64,000 bases of DNA from Mermis nigrescens (Eukaryota > Nematoda > Enoplea > Mermithida > Mermithidae): positions 306,034 to 370,033 of the forward strand of contig JAVLUZ010000272.1 of assembly GCA_036768485.1 (NCBI GenBank), given 5' to 3'. A program made the position numbers and the translations under genes. Below the pieces are notes generated by a model. The model was not told the origin of the DNA and made no database searches. It worked only from the letters and a program-made list of their open reading frames with translations. The first letter of the stretch is position 1. Every line of letters starts with the position of its first letter. Shown here piece after piece: positions 33,212-44,576 of the stretch.

Positions 33212-33792
33212 CGTACTTATGTTTATGTAGGTAATACGCAGTACAGATTGGTGCATTTCTCACTATCCTCCACAGTATGTCAGAAACAAAGCGTGTTTAG
33301 GAAGGAATCAAAAACAAAGCGTGTCTATTGTCTATGTATGTAGGAAAATCGAGAAAAGCGAACTAACTTTAGTAATGACAAATTTCTTGCTGGGTGCCTA
33401 ATATGTACGCATTCTCTCAATCTCCCAACTCAGAAAACTTATGCAAATTTAAGATAAGAGGCAAAATTCAACAGCAAATAAAGGATTTACAAAATTTGAG
33501 ACAGAAATCGTGTTTGACTATTTTTATAAGCGAATCGCAGAAGCAAACTTACATAAGTATCAAATGCCGGACTCAGCTAGCGCTTTCAGAGATGCAATAT
33601 GGAATTAGTTTTTATTTGATAAACAAGCCATATGCTTCTATCACTCACATACGTTACTTTGGTAAAAAATATTGCACAACGATGACGACAATTAAAACAG
33701 AAATAGCGCATATATTTCTGAACATATAAACCACAGTATAGCACAGGAGAAATGCAAAGTAGTATTGCTGACATTATGAAACATAGTCGAGG
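33212..33792. other. No gene recognised
   Basis: An open frame of 111 codons (33394-33729) follows a CTCAG acceptor-like site nearby but shows no motif, and its codons look unconstrained. I do not support it as a gene. Confidence 0.35.
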
Positions 33793-33800
33793 GATGATAA

Positions 33801-34048
33801 CACACGTGGGCGTGGGTTGGGGGTATGTACCCCCTAGAAGTTGGAATACCCCCAGAAATCAAAATGCCCCCTACCAGAATTCAATTTTTGAAATTTTTTG
33901 TTTTAACGATTTTTTGATGCCATTGGATAGTGCTCGATGAAAACGTCGAAAAATTGTGTTTTTCTCGTCATACCATATTTTTAAGGCCATTTTTTGACCT
34001 TTGAAAATTTTTTCACGTCTTCCTTAGAATTTTGGTGCTGCCCACCTG
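33801..34048 (-). mobile_element. M1 MITE
   Basis: CACACGTGGGC to GCCCACCTG; flanks gatgataa and gacgatac match at 6 of 8. Confidence 0.75.
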
Positions 34049-34069
34049 GACGATACATAAAAATGAGCA

Positions 34070-34670
34070 GTGACGGATCTAGCATTTTTGTGAGAGGGAA
34101 CGGTACCTAACGTTTTCTAGACAGTCAGAAATACGTCTAAAAATCAGCCCTTCATGTGCAAAATGACGTTTTTTTACGTTTTACGTTGTCTATTTTTATT
34201 TTAAACCATTTGTGACGCAAAATTTTTCGACAATTGTGAGCAAAAATCATCAAATTTCTTCGATGCTAGCAAAAATCCAGCTCAAAGAACCGAAAAACTT
34301 GTGAAATTATGGTTAAAGGACGTTAAGAGGCTGGAATTACTGCTCAATTTCCAGTATTTTTTGCAACTGATGCGTAGCATCGAAGATTATTGAAAGTTGT
34401 GCTTGAAAATAGAAGAAAACTATTCTGAAATGCTGTTTCCCCTCTTGAAATCGTTTTAAAATGTATTCTCTGTATGGCTTCCAGGCCGCCACAAAAGTAA
34501 ATAGATGTCACTAATCGGTAGTATCTGGAATGAAGAAATTTGAGAAATTCTCTTCTTCTCTTCACTGACAGCCAAAAATCATTGTATATTATATATCTAT
34601 TCTGTATCTCACCAACTTTGCCGGGCAGGTGGAGGGGCCATCCCAGCCCCCTTATATCCGCCCTAAATAG
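34070..34670 (+). repeat. Possible hAT-type MITE
   Basis: Starts CAGTGACGGATCTAGC and has CCCCCTTATATCCGCCCTA at the right, like other CAGTGGCGGATCC elements here. No clear duplication. Confidence 0.4.
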
Positions 34671-35055
34671 AAGCATAACTAAAAAAACAAGTACTTCTTA
34701 TAAATCTGTTTTAGAGAATAAATTGAAAAATTTTAAGTCCACTAGAAAGATCATAAGAGCATATTCCAAGCACTGATTGAAGATACGCATACATGCACAA
34801 GCATGACCAGCTGAAAAATTGCAAAACAAGACAGAATCACGAAAACTTATGTTAAATGCAGCAAACTTTTTTTAAAAACTTAAGGATTAAGCTGAAGTAA
34901 AGTACGGCCAAGCTGGCACACATAATAATTGAACACCAAATAGCATTAAAAATTAAACACTAAGACTTTTCGTGCAGTTTAGATACAAATATCAGATAAA
35001 TACATGGGTATGTACCTATTCAAATGCATCAATGACTAGTGGGCAAGGCATTTTA

Positions 35056-35467
35056 CATATGGGCAGCAACCACCAAGTTCTGGGGGGTCTGATGGGGCGA
35101 AATTTCCAAAAATAGCCCAAAAAATTCCATCAAGGAGCTCTATCTATTTATGAGGGTCCACCAGATTCTTGAGGGGGTCAGGACCATACATACGTGGGTA
35201 GCAAGAAAATTCTAGGGGGGGGGTTCAAAATTTTTCAAAGGTCAAAAAATGGCCTTAAAAACGATGGTATGACGAAAAAAAATTTTTTGACGTTTCTCAT
35301 CGAGCACTATCCATTGGCATCAAAAAATTGCGGAAGAAAAATTTTCAAGAATTAAATTCTGGGGTTATTTTGAATCCTGGGAAGAGATACTATTTTGGTT
35401 TCTCGGGGTGCATACCCTCAAACACCCCACGCCTTAGTGTGGTCCAAACCCCCCACGCCCATGTGTG
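35056..35467 (+). mobile_element. M3 MITE hosting an M1
   Basis: CATATGGGCAGC to GCCCATGTGTG; interior 'aagttctggggggtc' as in M3. No flank duplication remains; the right flank is the AT microsatellite. Confidence 0.65.
35189..35441 (+). mobile_element. M1 MITE nested in M3
   Basis: CATACGTGGGTAGC to GCCTTAGTGTG; the M3 sequence resumes on the right with CCCCCCACGCCC. Flank duplication is not convincing. Confidence 0.7.
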
Positions 35468-35474
35468 TTGGCCT

Positions 35475-35788
<314 letters not shown>

Positions 35789-35971
35789 GTCCTGGCTGAC
35801 ACATGCAGAAAAAATGAATTTTGTGCACATAGGAATGATTTAGAAAAACAAATTATTTTCAGAAAAGATAATCACCCAACCAATCAAACTAATGACTGTT
35901 TGCTTTAAAATGCCTGATCACAGATGAAAAAACATTAAAAAAGCACTTAAGTCAATCGATTTTAATGCGTG

Positions 35972-36205
35972 TTAAAAGCTTGATGACGTTGCCATTTGGA
36001 CAGCTCCCTTTCTTAAATATTTACAGCGGTCCTGCAACAACCTGAGGGATTGCTCCCAGCAATAATCAAAATCTGCCATCATAAGTTGCTGAGTTTTTGA
36101 CGTAACAAGCTCGTAATTGAATTCAATTTCATTGATCGCTCTATTAAGGTAGTTCGGCCATCGTGCGTCGCATTGTTGTTGCCAAACTAAATACGCAAAC
36201 TTCAT
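35972..36205 (-). CDS. Hypothetical short frame
   Basis: A 77-codon frame from ATG 36203-36205 (MKFAYLVWQQQ) to a stop after ATSSSF. It is amphipathic with several Trp and Gln and no signal peptide or known motif. An overlapping frame has an ATG with a better context (AAAATGACGACG), but it soon stops. It could be an exon remnant or chance; no repeat family explains it. Confidence 0.2.
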   Translation of the reverse strand: MKFAYLVWQQQCDARWPNYLNRAINEIEFNYELVTSKTQQLMMADFDYCWEQSLRLLQDRCKYLRKGAVQMATSSSF

Positions 36206-36527
36206 CAAGCGTCGTCATTTTCTGAGTTGACTGTACTCAATCCGTGCTCAGAGAATAGGTTCTAGCAAGCCTGCACGGACTACTGCTGGCTGAGTAGCCA
36301 ACAATTTTCCCTAGAAAATGAAGAAAGTGGGCATAAGCAGATATTTTCTAAAAAACAAAATCTCAAATTTTTTCTTGCTAACTAACAATATATAACTGAG
36401 AAACCTTCAGATTGACAAAAAGGCTCACTCAAAGCACACCTCCAAGCTGGCCCTTATTCAGGGGTGGGAGGAATTTTGATTTGGGGGTATTTGGCCTTCT
36501 TGGGGAGTAGGGTATATATATATATAC

Positions 36528-36787
36528 CATAAGTGGGCAGCACCAAAGTTCTGGGGAGTGCAAGATTTTTCAAAGGTCAAAAAATGGTCCTAAAAATGGT
36601 GCTATATCAAAAAAAACCATTTTCAACATTTCTTATCGAGCACTATCCATTAGCATCAAAAAATCGCAGAAAAAAACAATAAAATTTCCAAAAATTGAAT
36701 TCTGAAGGGGTTATTTTGGTTTCTGGGGAGGGAGAATTTGGGCTTCTGGAGGTGTACACCCCCAGCCCCCATCCACGCCCACGTGTG
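36528..36787 (+). mobile_element. M1 MITE inside an older M1-like fragment
   Basis: CATAAGTGGGC to GCCCACGTGTG, 260 bp; flanks atatatac and gtgtatac match at 6 of 8. The sequence on both sides (36460-36527, and 36788 onward with CCCATGCCCACGTTTG) looks like an older M1. Confidence 0.78.
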
Positions 36788-36819
36788 GTGTATACCCCCA
36801 GATTCCCATGCCCACGTTT

Positions 36820-37430
36820 GAGAAACTTTTCTCCCCCAAAGAATTTACGATTTTCCAAAAAAATTGTAGCAAAGTGCTGTTTTGAGCGTTTTTGGCGATC
36901 TTCTGACTAAAAATTGTCATTTTTTTGGTGCTTAATGCCTTCTACTGATTTTTTGACTGAATTTTGTACAATATATAGATCAAATTTTTTCGACGTTTTT
37001 TTAAACTTTTTTTTATGTTTTTTACATTTTAATGGAGAGCATCACCAAAAAAGAATTTTTTGCCATATGAGTACGACCACTACTTTTGAGCCTAAAAATT
37101 TGTTTTAAAATTTCACCCCCCCCAATTCCAGTGCTAAGTATATATGTCTGCTGGGCACCTTCTCAGAATTTAGGAGACTCGAGAATTAACTTTTCACGTT
37201 TTATGATTTGCTATGGATTAAGCAAGATGAGAAATCTTGAAAAATGGTTTTTGGAGTTGATCCAAAAAGTTTTTCTCTGACGTTTTCCTCAAAAACAATT
37301 TGCAATAAGTGTCATAAACACTATGTATTTTAGAAGTTTCTGACGATATTCTTTATTTAAAATCCTAGAAAATAAAAACAACATATTTTGATGACTAAGC
37401 TTGTGCAACTTTCATTAATGTGGCGAGGTT
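36820..37430. other. MITE-like debris, no gene
   Basis: M1/M2-like 'ttttgagcgtttttggcgat' and 'tcaccccccccaattcc' fragments. No coding or clean ends. Confidence 0.4.
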
Positions 37431-37439
37431 ATTCACAAC

Positions 37440-38270
37440 TTCCTAAGACTTTTTAATCAAGAGTACACGTATAAACTCGACATGCTGATCACAAATATAG
37501 ACACAATTACTCAAAAAATGGGTTTCTGATTTGAGCATATGAAAATTTGGGAAAAATTTTATAAACCAGCGCATAAGTATAGGTAACTAAGCTGCTCCAT
37601 TTATGCCTTAGGCTTAGCCCATGTCTGGCATCAATCTGAATCCGTAAGCAATTGCTATCGCCACAAATTGAAAACTGAAGAAAGAATTTTTTCAAAACAT
37701 AAAGAAAAAAACCGCATTCCGATCAATAAAACCATCTTTTTTGGATTCAGCAATGTCAAAAAACCAGGAAAATAGCATTTTTGATTAAAAAAACACGAAG
37801 GTCACCATGTTCTCAAAAATTCCCAGAATTGATCTCATATTTGTGATCAGCGTATGAAAATTGACCATATCTGAACATATTGCGCAAAAATTATAAAATT
37901 TTCCCTACCCTCTAACCTCCATACTTAAGTGCCGAAATAACTGCCTACTCACTCAGCCTTCCAAAAAAATAAATAGATCCTCATAAAAGCCAGAAACACA
38001 CCAGAGCTTCAACTCGAAAACTTCCTTCAATTTGAATAATCCATCCGTGATGGGCGAGAAAGCCGCACAAGTCCAAAACCAGAAGAAAAACTTCAAACAA
38101 CCCACTCCGCACGGTCTTCTGTTCCGACCCTTCTTGCAAAAATGGCTACAGTATAAGCAGTACTCGCGGTTACTGGTGGAAGCGATAACCAACGGTACTC
38201 ATCGGAACACTTCGGGTAGCGGTGCAATCTTAATGAAAATAACTGTAGCGATTTCTGGAAAGTACCTAAA
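37440..38270 (-). repeat. Repeat X, copy 2
   Basis: Reverse-oriented counterpart of 18925-20180, lacking its 400-bp insertion. On the plus strand here, a frame beginning MGEKAAQVQNQ (38041) stays open to about 38277; the other copy keeps the same first 40 or so codons with conservative changes. Confidence 0.65.
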
Positions 38271-38274
38271 AATT

Positions 38275-38519
38275 TTCTAGAAATTTGTGGCAAAAGACAC
38301 TTTTTAAGCGTTTTTAGCTATCTATTTGCTCAAACTCATATTTTGACTATATTTTGTTCAATTTGTTCTGACGAAATTTTTGTTTTTATGCACTAGAAAA
38401 ATAGAGCATTGTCAGAAATGCTAAAAAACGATGTGTTTTGACGTGTACTTACCATTTTGGACCCAAAAAAGCACATTATAATTTCACCCCCTCTCTAATT
38501 CTGATGCTGTGCATGTATG
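38275..38519 (-). mobile_element. M2 MITE, truncated
   Basis: M2 interior ('agcgtttttagctatctattt', 'gacgtgtacttaccattttgg') ending GTGCATGTATG; its other end is missing at the repeat X junction. Confidence 0.65.
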
Positions 38520-38549
38520 GTAATGGCTCATAATTTTAAAGTTCCTTGG

Positions 38550-38750
38550 CCATTTTTAGGGGAGGGGTAATGACCTCCAATCTGTGGCTAAAATGGCCAA
38601 AAAACATCTAAAAGGGCCATGGACAAACAATTAAATTTTTCCTAAAAATCGGGGTAGGGGGGCTGGGGGTCAAAATTTTCTAGCTTTGGGAGATGGGGTG
38701 ACGTCCGACTTTGTGTGGGGATCCCACCAACCCCTCTTACATGTATGCTG
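38550..38750 (+). repeat. M7 repeat copy
   Basis: 'aggggaggggtaatgacctcc', 'aaaatggccaaaaaaca', 'gggggtcaaaattttctagctttggg'. Confidence 0.5.
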
Positions 38751-38800
38751 ATTGGTGTAGCCTCAGACTATTAATGTGCCAAAACTACACAGGCTGCAGA

Positions 38801-39737
38801 CAGGGGCAAATTTAAGGAAGCAGGGGTGCCCCCTCAATTAGCCAAAAATATTTGGCTAGATAAAGAATGGATATGCAGTTTGCAATGATTTTGGGCCGTC
38901 AGTGACCATAATTTCTCAAATTTTTCTTTGCGCTACGCGCCGGATGATACCTATTAATGACATTTATTTATTTTCTCAGTGACCTGGAAGCATGGTTAGC
39001 AAAGATTTTTCCCGATGTATAAAGACTTTTTGAGACCGTCTTTGTACATGTACAAAGACTTTGGGAAGGAAAAATGCAAAAAAGTCTGGAATTTGTAAAA
39101 ATTTTGGCGTTTTGAGCCGAAATGAGTAATTGTGTGTCCTGTAAGTATATCTTTATAATAGCAGAAATCGCATTTTGAAAGGAAAAATGTCAACCTTTTT
39201 TGACGCTTTGCGGTGTTTTAAGATAATTCTTAATGATTTTTGCCCTTATAAAATCAGAAATTAGCCAAAATACACTAGCAAAGGTCAAACAACCCTTTTT
39301 TACCATACTGAAGTCACAAAAGTTTGCGTGTACAAAATGTGTAATGGCTTTTTGGGACCATTTTTGTACAAGTACAAATAGACGTTGTACAAAAACACTG
39401 CCTGGAAGCCATTTTCTGTCCATGTAGGTTTAAAAAACAATTTTAACAGCAGAAACACTTATTTTTGCATAGCTTTCTTTTATTTTCAATTAAAAATTTT
39501 GATGTTTTGCATCAAATGCTATAAATTCGGGAAATCAAGCAGTAAATCATGTTTCTATACGTCTCACCACCTTAATTTCACAAAAAAAAGATTTTTGTTA
39601 AAGTCATAAAAATTGAATGATTTTTTCCACAAGTATACAATGTAAAACACAAAAAACAATGCTATGTTGCGCGTCAAGGGCAAATTTTTGGACCTATTCT
39701 TATACCGCCTCCAAGGAAGATCCTATATCCGCCACTG
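38801..39737 (-). mobile_element. Non-autonomous hAT element, 937 bp
   Basis: CAGGGGCAAATTTAAGG to ATCCGCCACTG (reversed: CAGTGGCGGAT). Flanks gctgcaga (38793-38800) and gctgcagg (39738-39745) match at 7 of 8. The interior has two blocks with palindromic TTTGTACATGTACAAAG and TTTGTACAAGTACAAA. No coding. Confidence 0.8.
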
Positions 39738-39923
39738 GCTGCAGGAAGGTGGATGATTTACTAGCCTTCTTAATTAGAGCTCAATATAAACAAATACTTT
39801 TAAAAAATGAGCTTGTCAAGCACAAGTTGTAAACTAAGAGGAGCTCAAAGTTTAAACCCACCATTAAAATATAAAGATAATAAAAAAAGATTTAAGCTTT
39901 AAGAAAAAGAAAAATGTGGTAAA

Positions 39924-40630
39924 TTATAACAAATTCAGAGGATATGATGAAACATTATTGTTGAGAATGGGATGATCGCGTGCTATGTATAATGACCATA
40001 GGTGGGCAGCACCAAAATTCTGGGGGTGAAATATTTCTGGGAAGGGTGAAAAAATTTTTTGAAGGTCAATAAAATGGTCTTAAAAGTGGTCATATGGCGA
40101 AAAAACACCATTTTTCGACGTTTTTCATCAAGCACTATCCAATGGCATCAAAAAATTGCTAAAAAGACAAAAAAATTTCTGGAGGGGTATTTTGATTTCT
40201 GGGAGGGGGTATTTCAACTTATGGGGGATGCACACCCCCCAAATCCCCCCACCCCGCCCATGTGTGATAATGACTCCTTGATTAAAAGATCAAAAGAGTT
40301 GGATGCTCGACTGATAACCCTGAAGCAATCTGATGTAATTGGATGATTGCTATTTGAGATATGTTTGTGAATAGCACATAAAATATCAACCTGAATTGGC
40401 TTTCCTGTAGCAAATGGGATGCCAGTATGCTCTGCCATTCTACTCTCAAAATTTGAGCGAGTTTCACCGATGTAACTAGCCATACAGGTAGAACATGTAT
40501 ACTCATATACTAAATTTGAGAGTAGCTTAGCAGCTACAGCATCCTTGTTCCTAAAAAACTGGCTGATACACATGACAGGTCTGTGAAACAGACCTTACTC
40601 TAATCTGAGGGTAAAAATGCAGATATAACC
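39924..40630 (-). pseudogene. Penelope-like element, C-terminal GIY-YIG endonuclease
   Basis: Minus-strand frame with the Penelope endonuclease signature: VYEYTCSTCMASYIGETRSN, i.e. the C-x2-C pair ahead of the YIG half of GIY-YIG, then RMAEH with the conserved Arg and His, and NHPITSDCFRVI. In intact elements this domain nicks the target while the upstream RT copies the RNA. The frame is cut by an M1 MITE (39997-40266); it resumes on the other side in frame and ends at TAA 39924-39926, with the usual short HPILN-type tail. The RT part is absent: sequence upstream of about 40640 belongs to gypsy B, so this is a truncated copy. Confidence 0.82.
39997..40266 (+). mobile_element. M1 MITE inside the Penelope-like ORF
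   Basis: CATAGGTGGGC to GCCCATGTGTG, 270 bp, perfect 8-bp duplication ATAATGAC (39989-39996 and 40267-40274). Confidence 0.93.
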
Positions 40631-40689
40631 TTTAAAATTCTGCTGTGTACATTGTAGCCATGCACACCAGTGTGAGGCAAAACAAGAGA

Positions 40690-41206
40690 ATAGCATTGTT
40701 TCAACTATTTCACAAGCCTTAATAGATACTGGTTCAGAAATTACTCTAATTGGTGAAAATCTTTGCAGTGAACTTAATCTTACGCTTTATCCTCCCGTTA
40801 TTAATACTATCACTCAGGTAGAAGGACATCAAGCCAAAGTTTTAGGTACTGTTTGGTTATGTGTTTGCTTTGAAAGTGAAAAAGGATTTGCAACCCCAGA
40901 ATTTTCGCAAGCCTAAGTCATTGAGAATTGCGTGACTAAATTCTTAATCGGGACAGACTATTTGCGTTGTTTTGCTCATCTCATTGTTTCATGGAAGACT
41001 ACAAAAGTTTTATTTGGCAAATATGAATTAAAAATGCCTGAGCCAAACCAATTAAGCGATAAACCTAGAGGAGTTGCTGCAATAAAATGTAAAACTATTA
41101 TACCTCCACAATCGATGTCTTTTGTTCATCTCAGAATTAGTAAATCATATGGTAATTTTAATAATCTCATTTTTGAGCCCAATGCAACCTGTATGCATAA
41201 GTACGC
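40690..41206 (+). pseudogene. Ty3/gypsy element B protease
   Basis: Starts in mid-frame with ALIDTGSEITLI, the retropepsin active site (D-T/S-G), and ends with the FLIGTDYL strand that follows the flap. One stop/frameshift near 40915 separates the two. Gag and the 5' LTR are missing because the Penelope-like segment abuts at about 40640. Protease would process the Gag-Pol polyprotein. The linker to RT is interrupted by an M1 at 41215-41466. Confidence 0.85.
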
Positions 41207-41214
41207 AATATATG

Positions 41215-41466
41215 CATACGTGGGCAGCAAGAAAATTCTGGGGTCCAAGATTTTTGAAGGTCAAAAAATGGCCTTAAAAATGGTGATATGGCAATAAAAA
41301 CACCATTTTTCGACGTTCCTCATCAAGCACTATCCATTGGCATCAAAAAATTGCGAAAAAACGAAAAAAATTTTCAAAAATTGATTTCTGGGGGGGGTCT
41401 TTTGATTTCTGGGGGGAGGTCTTTTGGTTTCTGGGGGGTCCAGACCCCCCCCCACGCCCATGTGTG
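41215..41466 (+). mobile_element. M1 MITE inside gypsy B pol
   Basis: CATACGTGGGC to GCCCATGTGTG, 252 bp; flanks aatatatg (41207-41214) and gatgtatg (41467-41474) match at 6 of 8. It lies between protease and RT. Confidence 0.85.
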
Positions 41467-43223
41467 GATGTATGTCTCTTCTGTGTATTGATAATCCAAT
41501 TAATGACTCAATCAGCACTAGTGTAATTAATTTATCTAAAGATCCCTCAATCTTATATCAAGGCACAAAAGTAGGAGAAGTTCGCCTACTAGCTGAACCT
41601 ACTTTTTCGCAAAATGTGTCGACCATTAAAAAAGGTAATTCTCAAGCCGAATCCGAAAATAAGATTATAAATGAAATACCTGGAAACCCTAGCTTGGATC
41701 CCAAAAAGGCTAGTGAATTGCTCGAACTTTTAAATAAATATTCATATTTATTTGTTGTAGACAATAAGGATCTGGGAAAAACTCATCTCATATCTCATTA
41801 TATTGATACCCATGATGCTAAACCTTTTAAACAGCAACCTTACAGAGTACCCTATAAAGAAAGAGAAATTATCGATAATGAAATTAAGAAAATGCTTGAT
41901 AATAAAATCATCTCTTATTCGCATAGTCCCTGGGCCAGTCCCATTGTAATGGTCCCAAAGAAAACAGGAGGATTTTGGTTTTGCATAGATTATCGGAAAC
42001 TCAATAGTTTAACAAAAAGAGATAATTATCCCTTGCCCCATATTGATGACATTTTGGATACTCTGAATGAAAGCGCCTATTTTACGACTTTAGACCAAGC
42101 CTGGGGTTATTGGCAAATTCCAGTGAGTGAAAATGATAAGGAGAAGACGGCCTTTATCACCTACAACAGTCTCTATCATTTTATTGTTCTCCCTTTTGGC
42201 TTATGTAATGCCGCAGAAACCTTCCAATGTCTCATGGACCTTCTTCTCTCAGGCTTGGCAATGGGACATATGTTTAGTTTATCTTGATGATATACTGATT
42301 TTTAGTAGAACATTTGAGCAACACCTAGAGCGTATATCTCTCATATTTGATAAATTATCTCAAGCTGGTTTAAAATTAAGGCTTGAAAAATGTAAATTCG
42401 CAAAAAATGAGACCTCATATCTTGGGTATATAATTTTGTCAGCTGGTATAAATCCCGATCCATTAAAAATAAGATGCTGTAGAGAATTTTGTAGTTCCAA
42501 ACTCTACGGAAAATGTAAAAAGCTTTCTCGGATTAGCTGGTTACTATAGACGCTTTATACCTAATTTTGCCTGTGTTGCGGAACCTCTGTATGCTTTGTT
42601 GCGCAAAAATGTCAAATTTTCATGGAATAAAAGTTGTGAGATCGCATTCATCACTTTAAAAAAATTGCTCACTACTGCTCCAGTTTTAATTTATCCCGAT
42701 TATTCTAAGCCTTTTATAATTCACACAGATGCATCTGGTAAAGGATTAGGTGCTATTCTCTCACAGGAAGTTGATGGGAAGGATCACCCTATTGCATACA
42801 TTAGCCGAAAATTGAAACTCGCAGAACAAAATTATCCCGCTTTTGAGTTAGAAGCCTTGGCTGTAGTCTGGGCGGCTAAGCAGTTCCATACATATCTATT
42901 TCAACAGAAAGTTATCATTGTTACTGATCATGCTGCTTTACAGTATATCCTCAAAAAGCCTAACCCTTCCCTAAGAATTTCTTGATGGGGCCTTGCTCTA
43001 CAGGAGTATGAACTTGAAATTCGTCATTGTCCAGGTAAAAATCACGGAAATGTTGATGCTCTCTCAAGAATTTTTGTGAGCTCAGTTGTGAAAATGAAAG
43101 AAATCAATCTCTCCTATGATAATCTAGTGGAAAATCAAAAAGATGATACTTTCTGTTCTACTATGATTAAATTTTTAGTGAGTGGTGAGCTACCTGAAAA
43201 TGACCTAAGAAACTCGTCGTATT
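41467..43223 (+). pseudogene. Ty3/gypsy element B reverse transcriptase and RNase H
   Basis: RT blocks in order: SPWASPIVMVPKK, FCIDYRKLN, LPHIDDIL, TTLDQAWGYWQIPV (catalytic Asp), LPFGLCNA, then LVYLDDILIFS (the Y-x-D-D pair) in a shifted frame, since a frameshift near 42250-42290 separates them. Another shift near 42480 precedes the GLAGYYRRFI thumb block. RNase H follows: HTDASGKGLGAILSQ, ELEALAVVWA, TDHAAL and NVDALSR, with an in-frame TGA at about 42984. It would copy the element RNA into cDNA. Three lesions make it inactive, but most residues are well preserved, so decay is modest. Confidence 0.93.
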
Positions 43224-44528
43224 TTGCATACTCACAATAATTTTGCGTTTTTAGATAATCTCTTATTTTACATTGGACCGCCAAGTTGGAAGGATCCGGT
43301 TGAACTCATGGTCATCCCACCTGCATTGCGACCCCAAATTTTACATATGTTTCATGATGACATGTTCTCTGGTCATTTTGGCGTTAAGCGTTCCTACAAC
43401 CGTATTTGTGACAGATTTTACTGGCCTAATTGCTATAAAGATGTGAAAGAGCATTGTAATTTGTGTGAAAAATGTTTAAGCCATAAATCACCATCTAAAC
43501 CAATACGGGCATCTTTGGTTCCCATCCCTGTGAATGGACCGTTTGATAGAGTTGCTACTGACGTTCTAGGTCCCCTACCATTGATGCAATATGGAAATAA
43601 ATATATTATAGTTTTTACTGATTATCTCACAAAATATTGTATGACTGCTTGCCTACCTCAAGCCACGGCGGAGCATACCGCTCAAGCATTTCTCCTCAAA
43701 GTTATTTTAATTCACGGATCCCCTAGACAACTTTTGTCAGACCAAGGAACAAATTTTTTGTCAAATGTCATAACCTCAATTTGTAAATTTTGTAACATTG
43801 ATAAAGTAAATACGAGCCCCTACCAACCTCAAACCGATGGCCTTACTGAAAGATTCAATAAAACTCTAGCTAATACTTTATCAATGTATGTTAATGATAA
43901 TCACAATAATTGGGATGAATTTTTACCCTATGCAACGTTTGCATATAATAGTTCTGTTCATGACTCGACGGGATATAGCCCATTTTTCCTCTTATATGGC
44001 CGAGAAGTGAAATTTCCCATTGAAGCAGCCATAAGCATGAAAATCAGCCGCTATTCTATTGATTTAGATGATTATATCTCCCATTTCTATAAATTTATGA
44101 ATAAGGCTTGGGAAAATGCTCGTATAAATATTCAAAATGCTCAGATCGCTCAAAAATTTTATTATGACCGTAAATCTCATGATGTTGAAATATTTGTTGG
44201 GGACACTGTGTATAAACATAACCCCACGCTTAAACCTGGCCAATGTCACAAGTTTGCTCACTTTTGGGAAGGGCCATACACTGTTGAGGCAATTAAATAT
44301 CCCAATGTTTTTATTAGAAACTCGAAAAATCATGTAGAACGAATTCACGTTAATCGGATTAAAAAAGTTCGAAAAATGGACAAAAAAATTGATTCAGTTG
44401 CAACTTTAGATGATTCAAAAGGTCAAAAATCAGATCTAGCACCCAACATCCCAATTAAACAGACTCACCCTTACAATTTAAGACCTAGAATCTCAAAACG
44501 AAAATTAATCTATATTGTATATTCATAA
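43224..44528 (+). CDS. Ty3/gypsy element B integrase, intact frame
   Basis: 434 codons without a break. Zinc-binding HHCC domain: HMFHDDMFSGHFG and HCNLCEKC. Core D,D35E: ATDVLGPLP, LLSDQGTNFLS, and TERFNKTL. A GPY/F module (FWEGPYTVEAI) is near residue 350, and the C-terminus has the common YNLRPR tail. Integrase joins the cDNA to the genome in the nucleus. Normally the C-terminal part of a Pol polyprotein, it is preceded here by the TGA in RNase H, so this start is only where the frame opens. It is followed after 48 nt by the splice-acceptor-like site and third ORF. Confidence 0.92.
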   Translation: MHTHNNFAFLDNLLFYIGPPSWKDPVELMVIPPALRPQILHMFHDDMFSGHFGVKRSYNRICDRFYWPNCYKDVKEHCNLCEKCLSHKSPSKPIRASLVPIPVNGPFDRVATDVLGPLPLMQYGNKYIIVFTDYLTKYCMTACLPQATAEHTAQAFLLKVILIHGSPRQLLSDQGTNFLSNVITSICKFCNIDKVNTSPYQPQTDGLTERFNKTLANTLSMYVNDNHNNWDEFLPYATFAYNSSVHDSTGYSPFFLLYGREVKFPIEAAISMKISRYSIDLDDYISHFYKFMNKAWENARINIQNAQIAQKFYYDRKSHDVEIFVGDTVYKHNPTLKPGQCHKFAHFWEGPYTVEAIKYPNVFIRNSKNHVERIHVNRIKKVRKMDKKIDSVATLDDSKGQKSDLAPNIPIKQTHPYNLRPRISKRKLIYIVYS

Positions 44529-44559
44529 TATTAATTGATATTTACTTTTAAAATTATTT

Positions 44560-44576
44560 ATCCCTGCTATTTTTAG
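44560..44576 (+). promoter_or_regulatory. Splice-acceptor-like site before gypsy B ORF3
   Basis: TCCCTGCTATTTTTAG is a good pyrimidine tract with AG. The third ORF is open from the first base after AG (44577), and the TAG of the acceptor is the in-frame stop above it, as in gypsy A at 14463. It suggests a spliced subgenomic mRNA. Confidence 0.55.

Noticed and set aside
33394..33729. 111-codon frame with an acceptor-like CTCAG upstream
   Set aside because: No motif, no good donor, and AT-driven codon choice; left as unassigned.
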